A stretch of 53,443 bases of DNA from Planctomycetota bacterium (GTDB lineage Bacteria; Planctomycetota; UBA1135). The translations under genes were made by a program, and so were the position numbers. The stretch spans positions 1 to 53,443 of the forward strand of contig PAHY01000044.1 in assembly GCA_002705055.1 (NCBI GenBank), given 5' to 3'. Of the stretch, positions 7,527 through 16,182 are shown piece by piece (the stretch's first letter is position 1; the number at the start of each line of letters is the position of its first letter). The notes beneath the pieces were generated by a model. It saw nothing but the letters and a program-made list of their open reading frames with translations, searched no databases and was not told the DNA's origin.

Positions 7527-10500
7527 TTAGGGTCGTGCTGTGGCAGGAGAACTGGAGATCACTGCGTCGATCATCTTGTCAAACTCGTCTTGTACCTTGG
7601 CCTCGAAGTCGTCGGCGATCTGGAAAACGTCGGTGAACTCGGCGAAGGCCCAGCGGCCATAGGAGCGGAGATTATTCACGCCGGGAACCCAGTAGTTCTC
7701 CATCGTGGACTTCTTGTCCTTGGCGTCTTCGCGCCGATAGCCCTTGATCTCCACGACCAGGTTCAGCGGGTCATCGGCCCCGTTGCTGTCGTCGACCTGG
7801 ACGATGAAGTCCGGACGATAGCGGCGCGTCTCCGACGCGTACTGATACGGGACCTCGAGGCCGAGGTTATGGTTCTTCGTATAGGCGAGCACCTTCGGAT
7901 GCAGCTCCACGACGCGGCAGAGCTCACCCTCCCAGTCGCTGTCGAGAACAACCCAGTTAACGTGGTTCTTGGGCTCTGACCCCTGCCCGCTGGTGTCCCA
8001 TCGATCCTTCTTCGAGGTATTGAAGCGCACGAAAGCTGTCGAACCAGAGGGGTTGAAGGGATCGAGAAGGGCCTTGATCGGCCGCTCGCCTTTGAGCGAA
8101 GCCGTGATCCCGGCTGTGATCCGATTGCAGGCCATATCCTTGAGCTCTTCGTACATGAGCTGGGCTGGGTAGGTTCCGCCTTTGCATACCAGACAGTTGT
8201 CTAGCCATTGCCGCGTGATCCGTTTCAACTGACCGAAGAGGTGCAATTTCGGCTCTTCGCCCGGATCGCGCCAGTGCGTGTAGAGCAGGCGCTGAGTCAG
8301 GTGGAACAGCAGGGTTGACCGCCGGAGGTCGTCAGTGTGGACGAGGTTCAAGTCGATACCCTCCCCCACGATGCCGGCATTACGGGTAACCGACGGGCCG
8401 ACCAAATCGGGGGACAGTTCAAGGACTGAGTCATCGTTGAAGGTGGCGGTAAGCCGCTCTTCGGGAAGCTCGACGCGATACCCCTCGACTCTTGGGAATT
8501 GAATCTCCAGGTGGTCTCGATCAGGACTGACCGCGCGAACGGAAACCGTCTCGGTCGGAGGGTTCGGCGGCGCAACGACCGGCTTCGCCGTGAAGTCAAA
8601 CGGAATGCCGAAGATGTCCGCGTACTCGGGATTAAAGAGCCCCTCGGAATTCAGTTCGTAGGACTGCCGCCGCAGCGCGCGACCGATGACCTGCTCGCAG
8701 AGAAGCTGCGTCCCGAATGCGCGAATACCGAGGATGTGGGTCACGTTATTGGCGTCCCAGCCCTCGGTCAGCATGGAGACGGACACGACGCAGCGGACGC
8801 TGGACCCGAGTTGATCGGGTTTGCCGACGGTGTTCATGACCTCGCGCAGGAGATCCTGGTCAGTCAGGTTGTCAGCGGCGTGAGCATCGCCGCTGCGCTC
8901 GACGATCTCTCGTCGGAAGCGGTCGATCTCATCGGCGGCCATCGCGCGAAAGTTCTTGTCGAGCGCGTCGCCAGACTCCAGCTGTTCTGAGTCGATGAGC
9001 AGGGTATTGGGCCGTGCCAACGGATTGCCCGTGCTCTCGTCGAAGTTCCGGAACAGCTTGTGTGCGCCGTTCTGCAGGGATGACGTGCCATCCTCCTGCT
9101 CCTGCTGGAAACCGGAGATGTAGTCGTATACGAGCTTCGAAATCGCCGTATTTTGGCAGACGACAATGAAGCACGGCGGAACCGAGATCCCCTTCTCCTC
9201 CCAGAGCTTGAAGGTCTTCTCGTAGTGCCCGTAAAGCGCCTCGAGGGCCGTCTTGAGCCGGGTCGGGAGCTTCAGAGGATCCAGCTTCGCGCCTGCGCCG
9301 CGCCCCTTCTTCGGCATGTCCTTTCGGATGTGCTTCCACAGGTCACGATAAACGGGAAGCTCCTCGCCGGCGTTCGGGAGGTTCTCGGTGATGGGTACGC
9401 GGGGGAGCTTGACGATGCCGCATTCGATGGCATCCATGAGCGAGAAGTCGCTCATCACCCAGGGGAAGAGCGTTCCTTCCGCGTAGCCGGATCCCTGAAG
9501 AAAAAACGGGGTGGCGGACAGATCTAGGACGCGCGTGACTCCGAGCTCGCGGTTCACCGCTTCCAAACCAGAGATCCAGAGGCGCGCAGCCTCATTGTTC
9601 TTGGCCGCTTCCTTCCTCTCGTCACCCTTGAGTGCTACGTCATCGGGCTCTGGTGGCTTCTCTCGATAGCAGTGGTGCGCTTCATCATTGAAGACAAAGA
9701 TGTTCTTCATCCCCATCAGGTCAGGCATGACCCTCTGGATCATCTGGCCCTCGGTCTCTCTCGAGTCGAGATCCTCCCCTGTCCGCCCTTTGAGCAAGCG
9801 TCGACCACCAGCAGAGATGCCCATACGCTCCCGCAACTTGAAAGCGTGGAAGTTGGTCACCACGATCTTCGCCTTCTGAAGGTCTCGCACCATGTCATGC
9901 GGGATCAGCTCACGCGACTCGTAATAGCTGTCGGGATCATTCGGCTGAAGAACCCGCAGCCGGTCCTTAATGGTCAGTCCAGGCGCGACGATCAGGAAGC
10001 CTCGAGTGAACTTCTTGCTGTTCGGGCGTCGGACGGCATTGACGGTCTGCCATGCGATGAGCATCGCCATGACGGTGGTCTTGCCTGCTCCAGTTGCCAA
10101 CTTGAGCGCCAGCCGCGCCAACTCCGGATTGGCGTCGCGGTTCGCCGTCTCTAGCTGCGTCAGAATCCACTTGGCCGACTTGTCCTTCGGGGCGACCTCG
10201 GTCAGCCAAATCGCCGTCTCGGCGGCCTCGACTTGACAGAAGAACGGCCGAATGCCCTGGAAGTCATGGTGCCGCCAGTGACGCAGCAACCGCGCCGTCT
10301 CCGGCGTGACTCCCCACCTCGACTCCGGCAATCTCCGCCAAGCGTCCACGTGCGTCCGGACGTCATTGATCACAGACGTTGGGTCATACTGCTGCTCCTG
10401 GCTCGACAAGCCAGTTTCGCGATCGAAGACTAGGTCCTGCTGCTTCGATGACCCCCGCCGCTTCTTGGGCTTCGGGATGGGCGAAATGAACTTCGCCGGA

Positions 10501-10616
10501 CGGCGCCCATCCAGCATTTGCTGTGTGGGCTGCCCATTCTCATCGAGTTCCCAATGCGATGTTGGGTACTCATAGGGCGAGTTGATAATCGGGCGTTCGA
10601 AGAAGGCGTCTGACAT
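7527..10616 (-). CDS. Type III-like restriction endonuclease (Res), DEAD/DEAH helicase-nuclease
   Basis: This 1029-residue protein is the restriction subunit: it uses ATP to move on or communicate along DNA and cuts it when sites are unmethylated. It has Walker A ATGAGKTT (about 172-180), a DEAH-like box FNDEAHH (about 307-313), SVSMLTEGWDANNVTHILGIR (motifs V-VI region, with QVIGRALRR after it) and a C-terminal PD-(D/E)XK nuclease: RYRPDFIV (about 930) and LVVEIKG (about 958). The match is to the restriction enzyme family NCBI labels BPTD_3080. I chose the ATG at 10616 because MSDAFFERPIINSPYEYP is family-like; the 18 codons upstream are not. No strong ribosome-binding site precedes it. It is the first gene of the minus-strand operon. 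Confidence 0.92.
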   Translation of the reverse strand: MSDAFFERPIINSPYEYPTSHWELDENGQPTQQMLDGRRPAKFISPIPKPKKRRGSSKQQDLVFDRETGLSSQEQQYDPTSVINDVRTHVDAWRRLPESRWGVTPETARLLRHWRHHDFQGIRPFFCQVEAAETAIWLTEVAPKDKSAKWILTQLETANRDANPELARLALKLATGAGKTTVMAMLIAWQTVNAVRRPNSKKFTRGFLIVAPGLTIKDRLRVLQPNDPDSYYESRELIPHDMVRDLQKAKIVVTNFHAFKLRERMGISAGGRRLLKGRTGEDLDSRETEGQMIQRVMPDLMGMKNIFVFNDEAHHCYREKPPEPDDVALKGDERKEAAKNNEAARLWISGLEAVNRELGVTRVLDLSATPFFLQGSGYAEGTLFPWVMSDFSLMDAIECGIVKLPRVPITENLPNAGEELPVYRDLWKHIRKDMPKKGRGAGAKLDPLKLPTRLKTALEALYGHYEKTFKLWEEKGISVPPCFIVVCQNTAISKLVYDYISGFQQEQEDGTSSLQNGAHKLFRNFDESTGNPLARPNTLLIDSEQLESGDALDKNFRAMAADEIDRFRREIVERSGDAHAADNLTDQDLLREVMNTVGKPDQLGSSVRCVVSVSMLTEGWDANNVTHILGIRAFGTQLLCEQVIGRALRRQSYELNSEGLFNPEYADIFGIPFDFTAKPVVAPPNPPTETVSVRAVSPDRDHLEIQFPRVEGYRVELPEERLTATFNDDSVLELSPDLVGPSVTRNAGIVGEGIDLNLVHTDDLRRSTLLFHLTQRLLYTHWRDPGEEPKLHLFGQLKRITRQWLDNCLVCKGGTYPAQLMYEELKDMACNRITAGITASLKGERPIKALLDPFNPSGSTAFVRFNTSKKDRWDTSGQGSEPKNHVNWVVLDSDWEGELCRVVELHPKVLAYTKNHNLGLEVPYQYASETRRYRPDFIVQVDDSNGADDPLNLVVEIKGYRREDAKDKKSTMENYWVPGVNNLRSYGRWAFAEFTDVFQIADDFEAKVQDEFDKMIDAVISSSPATARP

Positions 10617-10946
10617 TGGGGGGAAAGCGTCAGCTTGCGCAGTGCCAAGTGTAGCTGCGCAATGCCTCACGGCGCGGAGGCCACTGGGCGGGGCTTGGCC
10701 ACTATGAAGTCCCTCGAGAGTGTGAGCAAGACCCCACAGCCAAGCAGAAAGGAAAGCTACATCTCGTCGTCTACGTCAAACGTCGAGTAGGGCAAGACTC
10801 CGCCAAGAAAAATGGAGCCGAAATCTGGTCCCCCTAAGGGGGACCACTCCCCCGCCGAGCGTTCATAAACCCCGAAAACGCCTCGCGTGCGCGGAAGAGT
10901 GAAGGCCGCGGCAACCCCGCCGCAGCCAACCCACCCACTCATTCGC
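10617..10946. other. Divergent intergenic region between the Res operon and repeat copy A
   Basis: These 330 bases separate two divergent transcription units. The half next to the Res start should hold the operon's promoter, but no clear -35/-10 pair stands out. The half from about 10806 is repeat copy A, including its hairpin, both listed separately. I see no open frame here with protein-like codon use. Confidence 0.5.
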
Positions 10947-11150
10947 ATGACTCAATCACCAGCTCACGATACGCTCAACGCGCTGCTCATCACCCTCCCC
11001 GAACGCCCCCTCTGCAGGACCCTCGGATGCCCCGGCTGCGAGTTGCCCCAACTGACCCCAGATCTCCTGCCCCCGCCCATCCTCGCCTACCTCCAGCTGA
11101 AGGAACTCCTCGCGCGGCACCGCAAGGCCCGGCGCGGTTCGCCCGCCCCG
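10806..11150 (+). repeat. Direct repeat copy A (leader plus truncated small gene)
   Basis: This stretch repeats 14871-15361. It comprises about 140 nt of untranslated leader with a hairpin, then the start of a small gene. By eye the leader copies differ at about seven positions and two single-base gaps. Copy A lacks an in-frame 144 nt (48 codons) present in copy B, and similarity stops near GGCCCGGCGCGG...GCCCCG, after which copy A runs into unrelated sequence. Copies A and B are direct and about 4.1 kb apart, and the RecQ-PRTase/DprA pair lies between them. Either the module was inserted into a duplicated locus or a duplication surrounded it; recombination between the copies would delete the module. 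Confidence 0.85.
10827..10845 (+). promoter_or_regulatory. Leader hairpin in repeat copy A
   Basis: A perfect 8-bp inverted repeat, GGTCCCCC-TAA-GGGGGACC, sits about 100 nt before the start codon of the truncated small gene. The same hairpin with a 5-nt loop is in copy B (14892-14912). No T-run follows, so it does not look like an intrinsic terminator. It may be an operator or an RNA element of the leader. Confidence 0.55.
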
Positions 11151-11237
11151 CAGGGGCGAGTTACCCAGTCAAGTGTCACCTTGCTCGCTGCACGGAGAAT
11201 GAGGTCAGGTCACGCCGGGCACGGGTTGCACACCTGA
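10947..11237 (+). pseudogene. Truncated copy of the small Cys-motif gene
   Basis: The ATG at 10947 corresponds to the start of the intact gene at 15014: MTQSPAHDTLNALLITLPER is nearly the same as its first 20 residues, and CRTLGCPGC keeps the three cysteines. Residues 36-83 of the intact protein are missing in frame, so LPQ joins LTPDLLPPPILAYLQL directly. After GSPAP the homology ends and about 40 unrelated residues run to a stop. The downstream nuclease gene that accompanies the intact copy is absent here. I take this as a decaying duplicate, although a short product could still be made. Confidence 0.7.
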
Positions 11238-11376
11238 CCCTCGCCTGTCCCAAAAACCGAGCCGCGGCACTCCTCACTGACAAGATGTGGCATCGTGCGA
11301 AAGACTCGTCATCTTGAGAACAGCTCCCGCAGACAACTCATGCCCTCGCGACGTAGGAGGCCTGACGTGCACCCAG

Positions 11377-12630
11377 TCAAAACAACTCGACCTGCGTCGG
11401 CCCCGATTCACGCCGCTCATAGACAGCTAAGCGCGTCGGACGATGAAGGCCCCCCTCGGCCACAGCCTGGTCCAGCCACCTCTTGATACGCCCCTTGGGG
11501 ATACCGGGGGAGCGCTCGATGATCTCATTCCTATGTAGAGGACCGGCTTCGGCGATCCAGGCGATGACGCACTGCACGAACTCCTGATAGGGGTCCTCGG
11601 CATCGGTCGGGACGGCACTCGTTGTGCGCGCGTCCTCCGAAACTTGAGACGAGGAGTCGGCCGGGATCCCGTCCATCCCCACCGCGGACAGTCGTCGCTC
11701 GAGCCAAGCCGGGTCCAGCGGCTCTCCCTCGGGGGTCAGAAATGGTCGCGCCCCCAGCTCGACGAGTGCGGCACAGCCCTCGTCGCGCGGCTCGGGATTG
11801 ACGAACACGGGAGCGATGCCCTTCTTCAAGGCCTCTGTCGCGCCGGACCAAGTCCCACCCCGCCCACGATCCGACCGGACAACCACGCCGGCCTCCGCGA
11901 GCGCATACACATACTTGTTCCGCGCCATGGCGTTCCCCACTTGGAAAGGCGCCTCCGGATAGAATGTCGACACCAGGCACAGCGAGCCAGAGCGCAGCCC
12001 CTGCCTCCATCGCTTCGCGGTGGCTTCGCGCATCAAGCCCGCTGCAAGGACACCGACGACCGTACCTTGGGCCCCGAGTGCCGAAGTCATCGCGATTTCG
12101 TCGGCGCCCTTCGCCCCGCCCGAAATCACGCTGAACCCGCAGCCTGCAACCACTCGTGCCACGGACTCCGTAAAGGCACTCTCCTGTGCCCCTAATCCGC
12201 GCGAGCCCACGATCGCAACCCCACGAGTCGAGAGCAGCCGGGGTTCGCCCACGCCCAACAGAACGGCCGGGGACGATGTGCCCAGCTTGCTCTTGAGGCG
12301 CCGGGGATAGGCGGCATCTGCGCGGGTCAGCACCCAGATCCCCACTCCGTCCCATTTCTCCAGAGCGACACCCATAGCGACACCGCGGTCGAGGAGAAAC
12401 TCGAGGCGCTCGATCGGGACCTTGCCCGTCGGGTCGGGCCAGTCTTGAAGAACCTTTTTCGGGCGCGACAGCAGATCGCGCGGCAACCAGCCTTCACTTT
12501 GAAGCCAAAGCGCGAACCTCCCGTACTCAAGCGGCGTCAGCGGCGCCCAGGACTTCCCTCGGCCAGCGGCTGAGAACCGCATGGTCAGCAGGAGAATTGC
12601 CTGGGAGTCGGGACTCAGTTGCATGGGCAT
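11377..12630 (-). CDS. DprA/Smf-like protein with C-terminal winged helix
   Basis: This 417-residue protein belongs to the DprA (Smf) family, whose Rossmann-like core binds single-stranded DNA and loads RecA in transformation; defence-linked members are thought to sense DNA or nucleotides. The core shows GVAIVGSRGLG (137-147) and ISGGAKGADEIAM (169-181). The last 80 residues contain a winged helix (HRNEIIERSPGIPKGRIKRWLD). The N-terminal 100 residues are not those of standard housekeeping DprA. The start at 12630 overlaps the stop of the RecQ-PRTase gene by one base (TGATG), so translation is probably coupled; a second Met lies two codons later. This coupling to a helicase-PRTase argues for a paired defence or DNA-handling role instead of competence. 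The family is secure; the role is inferred. Confidence 0.88.
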   Translation of the reverse strand: MPMQLSPDSQAILLLTMRFSAAGRGKSWAPLTPLEYGRFALWLQSEGWLPRDLLSRPKKVLQDWPDPTGKVPIERLEFLLDRGVAMGVALEKWDGVGIWVLTRADAAYPRRLKSKLGTSSPAVLLGVGEPRLLSTRGVAIVGSRGLGAQESAFTESVARVVAGCGFSVISGGAKGADEIAMTSALGAQGTVVGVLAAGLMREATAKRWRQGLRSGSLCLVSTFYPEAPFQVGNAMARNKYVYALAEAGVVVRSDRGRGGTWSGATEALKKGIAPVFVNPEPRDEGCAALVELGARPFLTPEGEPLDPAWLERRLSAVGMDGIPADSSSQVSEDARTTSAVPTDAEDPYQEFVQCVIAWIAEAGPLHRNEIIERSPGIPKGRIKRWLDQAVAEGGLHRPTRLAVYERRESGPTQVELF

Positions 12631-14765
12631 CAGCCCGAGCCCGTGTTCATGATCGCGAAGGGGTACACGGGCCCCGCACCTTCTCGCTTCAGAATCGCGC
12701 TCGTCACCGCAAAAGTCCAGCCAGAATCAACGGCATCGTCGATCAACAGGAGGGGGCCCTCCGGTAGCGGACCCCGCACCTCGAAGACCCCATCGAGATT
12801 GCGACAACGATAGAACGCGTTCTCCATCTCTTTCTGGGGTTGATTCTCTTTGACCTGGACAAGGGCTTCGTGCACGGGCAAGTCAAGACGGTCGGCGAGC
12901 CGCTTGGCGAAGTCGGGCACCAGATCGGGGTGATTGAGCGATGGAACGTAGGTCAACCAAGCCGGGGCGGGCGCTGGTTGCCAATCTTCAGCGATCAGCC
13001 TCGCTGACGCATCAACCAGACGATCGTCAAACGCGTCATCCTTGAACTTGCCTCTCGCAGCCAGTTCCCCCAGCCCGGCCTCTCCCCAGTAGCAGAGGGC
13101 TCGCCCACCATCGTGCTCCAGCTCGCCGAAATCGCGCGGGAGCTCATAAGTCGGGAAGCGTGACTGAATGTCCGTCGAGAACCCCGCGCGTCGCCTCGGG
13201 TAAATCTGAATCTCGAGATGATTGAGCTGCTCGACGGCCGCCTGGGCAGTCTCCATTGAGTAGTCAAGTGGCAGGATAGGACGATCGAGACAGCTCGAGC
13301 ATCGGCCACAAGGCTCGGTGGAGTCATCGTCGAGCTCCTGAGCCAGAAACTGCATGAGGCACTTCTCCGTCTCAAGGTATGCCTGCATTCTCCGCCATTC
13401 ATGCCGCTTCTGTGCAGAGACATGAGCGATGAGATCCTCTGGTAGCTCGTATTCACGCACGGTTCGCCGATAGACCGCTCCCTCCTTGACGATCGGGGCA
13501 GGAGACTCCGCAGAGAGGAACTTGAGTGCCGCTTCGATCTTCTTGCGGCCCCCGTTCACAGCACGCTCGATCTGCACGATCTTGAGCCCGTCATCTGAAT
13601 TCTCGATCACGTCCAGAATTTGCTTGACGAGTTCTGGCCTCGGGAACGCATTCCGAATGAAGTACTCCTGGATATCGTCGTCTTCACTGCCGGACATCAG
13701 CACGCCATAAGCCTTGTCGATGCCACGGCCCGCACGGCCGACCTGCTGGTAATAGCCGACTGCAGATCCGGGGCTCTGGAAATGGATGACAAAGGCGAGA
13801 TCGGGCTTGTCATAGCCCATTCCTAGCGCCGTCGTCGCGACGAGAGCCTTGACACGATTATCGAGCAGCATCTGCTCGCGCCGCTCTCGTTCCGCGCGGT
13901 TCTGCTCCTGAGAGAGTCCACGGATCGAACCAGAATATGACTCCGCCGAGATCCCGCGCGAATTCAGCCAGTGCGTCACGAGCTCCCCGTCGCGCACCGT
14001 CGACACGTAAACGATGCCCGTCCCCTCCAGACCGGGAAGCGTCTCGGCAAGCCAGGCAAGCCGCTGCGAACGCCGCTCGAAATGGATCGTCTGCAGATGG
14101 AGCGACTCGCGGGTAAGTTTCCCGCGGTACACATCGGGCTCACCACCCAGTTGCGCCTGGACGTCTTCCATCACGCGACGATTCGCCGTTGCCGTGGTGG
14201 CAAGAACGGGCACGTTCTGAGGCAGGTAGCGGAGAATGGACGAGATTCGCTTGTAGTCTGGACGGAAGTCGTGCCCCCAGTCCGAGATGCAGTGGCATTC
14301 GTCGATGACCATCAGCCCCACGGTCTCTGCCACAGGCTGGAGCACCTCTTCGACGAACCTTGAGTTTGCCAACCGCTCTGGGGAGATGATCACGGCATCC
14401 AGCTCACTGCTGAGGAGCTCCTTTTCGGCCTGTTCGTTTTCCTCCTTGCTTTGGGACGAATTGATAGAACCGAGTCGCACGCCGAACGCCGCGGCTGCCG
14501 CGACCTGGTTCCTCATCAGTGCGAGAAGTGGTGAAATGATGATCGTTGGGCCCGCGCCTCTCTCGCGAAGGAGCCGTGTCGAAATGAAGTAGACGGCGCT
14601 CTTGCCCCAGCCGGTCTTCTGCACGACGAGGAGTCGCTTGCGTTCCGAGACCAGCCCCTCGATTGCCTCCCACTGATGCTCGTGAAATTCTCCATCTGGG
14701 CGCCCGATCCCCTCTCGGAGGATTTCAACGGCTCGCTGCCGCAGTCGTGTTGAAGTCTCTGTCAT
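12630..14765 (-). CDS. RecQ-type helicase fused to a phosphoribosyltransferase domain
   Basis: This 711-residue protein has a RecQ core: Walker A KTGWGKS (50-56), DECH (155-158) followed by CISDWGHDFRPDY, TTATANRRV, and motif VI QQVGRAGRG. A zinc-binding cysteine set follows at about 469-495 (CLMQFL...CGRCSSC). After a linker the C-terminus ends in a ComF-like phosphoribosyltransferase fold with the PRPP loop LLIDDAVDSGWT (about 673-684). RecQ unwinds DNA 3' to 5'; the fused PRTase suggests nucleotide binding or modification coupled to DNA processing. DprA follows immediately. I recall RecQ-PRTase plus DprA pairs being noted in comparative surveys of prokaryotic conflict systems, but cannot confirm it. 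The pair lies between the two direct repeats. Catalytic competence of the PRTase is uncertain. Confidence 0.9.
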   Translation of the reverse strand: MTETSTRLRQRAVEILREGIGRPDGEFHEHQWEAIEGLVSERKRLLVVQKTGWGKSAVYFISTRLLRERGAGPTIIISPLLALMRNQVAAAAAFGVRLGSINSSQSKEENEQAEKELLSSELDAVIISPERLANSRFVEEVLQPVAETVGLMVIDECHCISDWGHDFRPDYKRISSILRYLPQNVPVLATTATANRRVMEDVQAQLGGEPDVYRGKLTRESLHLQTIHFERRSQRLAWLAETLPGLEGTGIVYVSTVRDGELVTHWLNSRGISAESYSGSIRGLSQEQNRAERERREQMLLDNRVKALVATTALGMGYDKPDLAFVIHFQSPGSAVGYYQQVGRAGRGIDKAYGVLMSGSEDDDIQEYFIRNAFPRPELVKQILDVIENSDDGLKIVQIERAVNGGRKKIEAALKFLSAESPAPIVKEGAVYRRTVREYELPEDLIAHVSAQKRHEWRRMQAYLETEKCLMQFLAQELDDDSTEPCGRCSSCLDRPILPLDYSMETAQAAVEQLNHLEIQIYPRRRAGFSTDIQSRFPTYELPRDFGELEHDGGRALCYWGEAGLGELAARGKFKDDAFDDRLVDASARLIAEDWQPAPAPAWLTYVPSLNHPDLVPDFAKRLADRLDLPVHEALVQVKENQPQKEMENAFYRCRNLDGVFEVRGPLPEGPLLLIDDAVDSGWTFAVTSAILKREGAGPVYPFAIMNTGSG

Positions 14766-14870
14766 GACGGGCGTTCATTGGATAGCTGAGAACTCTTGTC
14801 TAGAGGCAACATTCCTACTCATGATCTGCCATTCCGGCAAGTGAAAGCTCTCGCCAGCCTCCTCTGCGCT

Positions 14871-15361
14871 AGAAAAATCGACCCGAAATCTGGTCCCCCT
14901 AAAGGGGGGACCACTCCCCCGCCGAGCGTTCGTAAACCCCGAAAACGCCTCGCGTGCGCGAAAGAGTGAAGGCCGCGGCAACCCCGCCGAAGCCAACGAA
15001 CCCACTCATTCGCATGACACAATCACCAGCTCACGAGGCGCTCAGCGCGCTGCTCATCTCCCTTCCCGAACGCCCCCTCTGCAAGACGCTCGGCTGCCCC
15101 GGCTGCGAGCTGCCCCACCTGCGGCCAGAGCTCGAGGCGCTGCGAGAGGAACTCGGAGCGACGGACTTCAGCTCCACGCTCACCGACCTCCTCCAGGTCT
15201 CCCGCGACAAGCAGCACGCAGATGCCGCACGGCTCCGCCGCGGACTTGTCGGCCTCAGCATCCTGACCCCCGACCTCCTGCCCCGGCCCGTCCTCGCCTT
15301 CCTGCAGCTGCAAGTGATCCTCGTGCGGCACCGCAAGGCCCGGCGCGGATCGCCCGCCCCG
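14871..15361 (+). repeat. Direct repeat copy B (full-length)
   Basis: This is the longer partner of copy A. It begins at AGAAAAATCG, includes the hairpin and the leader, and covers the first 115 codons or so of the intact small gene. The similarity to copy A is high in both the non-coding leader and the coding part, so the duplication is probably not old. Copy B leads into a complete gene and the downstream operon, so it is probably the original or the functional one. Confidence 0.85.
14892..14912 (+). promoter_or_regulatory. Leader hairpin in repeat copy B
   Basis: GGTCCCCC and GGGGGACC form an 8-bp stem with a 5-nt loop (TAAAG), about 100 nt before the start of the small gene at 15014. Compared with copy A the stem is unchanged and only the loop length differs, which hints at a conserved secondary structure. 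There is no adjacent T-run. Confidence 0.55.
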
Positions 15362-15517
15362 CTCCTCTCCATGATGCGGATCCTCGCCAGCTGGCCCGAG
15401 CTCTGCGAGCAGGTCGCCCGGGGCGAGGTGCCCATGGGGCGCGTCCCCCAGCTGCTCATCGAGCACTTGCAAGCTCAAGCAACCGAGGTTACGAAAGGCC
15501 AGCAGGAGGCCGCGTGA
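15014..15517 (+). CDS. Small protein with CxxxxCPGC motif, partner of the DEDD nuclease
   Basis: This 167-residue protein is from a family I do not recognise. The start at 15014 is chosen because similarity with repeat copy A extends unbroken from this Met and the 20 codons upstream look non-coding. Cys23, Cys28 and Cys31 (CKTLGCPGC) could bind a metal with another ligand, or form part of an Fe-S or zinc site. The rest is predicted helical, rich in Leu and Arg, with repeated LxxLL-like stretches. It overlaps the next gene by 4 nt (ATGA), so the two are translationally coupled. A function in the operon, such as a regulator or adaptor for the nuclease, is only a guess. Confidence 0.7.
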   Translation: MTQSPAHEALSALLISLPERPLCKTLGCPGCELPHLRPELEALREELGATDFSSTLTDLLQVSRDKQHADAARLRRGLVGLSILTPDLLPRPVLAFLQLQVILVRHRKARRGSPAPLLSMMRILASWPELCEQVARGEVPMGRVPQLLIEHLQAQATEVTKGQQEAA

Positions 15518-16182
15518 TGAGCAAGAAGCACATTTGCATTGACTTCGAAGGCGAAGGCAAGAGGAACTCGGGGGAGCGTCCGCTCCCCTACCTGCTCGGC
15601 GCTTTGGTTCCACGGCTCGATGGCCAGGGGAGGGACTATTACCTCTTTCTCCTTCGCGAGGAACTCGCGCCGATTGAGCGTGCCGCCAGCCTTCTGGGGA
15701 AGACCGAACTCCGCCGCACCTGCACCTTGGCGGAAGCTGTTGCTCAGCTGATCGACCTGGCTGAGGAGCGTGACTGCCGTCTCGTCGGGTACTCAATCCA
15801 TGAGCTGAGCGTGGTCCAAGGTCACCTGCCCGAGCGAAGCGCCGAACGGCAAGCGATTGAGCTTCGCTGGTACAACGTCAAGTAGAAGGCGAACGCGCTC
15901 CGCAAGCGCCGCAAGACCGGGGCGCCGGATCACAAGTTGGGCTCCCTCATCCGTGCCCTCATGCTCAAGCACAAGTCACCCCCGCCGCCGAAGTGCGGGG
16001 CTGCGGAAGCCTGCCGGCGGCTGAGCAAGGCCGGTGGCAAGAGCAAGCGCTGGCGCAGCTGGGCACCCAAAGATAAGCAACTCGCGACTGAGCTTCTCGC
16101 CTACAACAAAGATGATTGCGTCGCTGTTTGGAAACTCGTCAACCGAGTCGTCGCTTACTACTCAGCCCCTCAGATGGTCTGA
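15514..16182 (+). pseudogene. DEDD-type (RNase H-like) nuclease gene with in-frame amber codon
   Basis: Two open stretches are in one frame and are separated by a single TAG at 15883-15885. Together they make 222 residues, close to the 228-residue intact homologue at 35070-35756. Shared features are IDFEGEG near the start (Asp/Glu pair of exonuclease motif I), GYSIHE in the middle against YWTSHE, and W-x-P with NKDDC near the end against NRKDC (motif III region). Such proteins resemble the DnaQ/YprB-like 3'-5' exonucleases. All supposed catalytic residues survive, split on either side of the stop. It overlaps the small Cys-motif gene (ATGA) and ends 34 nt before the giant helicase. It may be inactivated, a sequencing error, or read through by a suppressor. 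Confidence 0.75.

Noticed and set aside
10827..10845. Leader hairpin as intrinsic terminator
   Set aside because: There is no T-run after the stem in either copy, and it lies before a gene and not after one.
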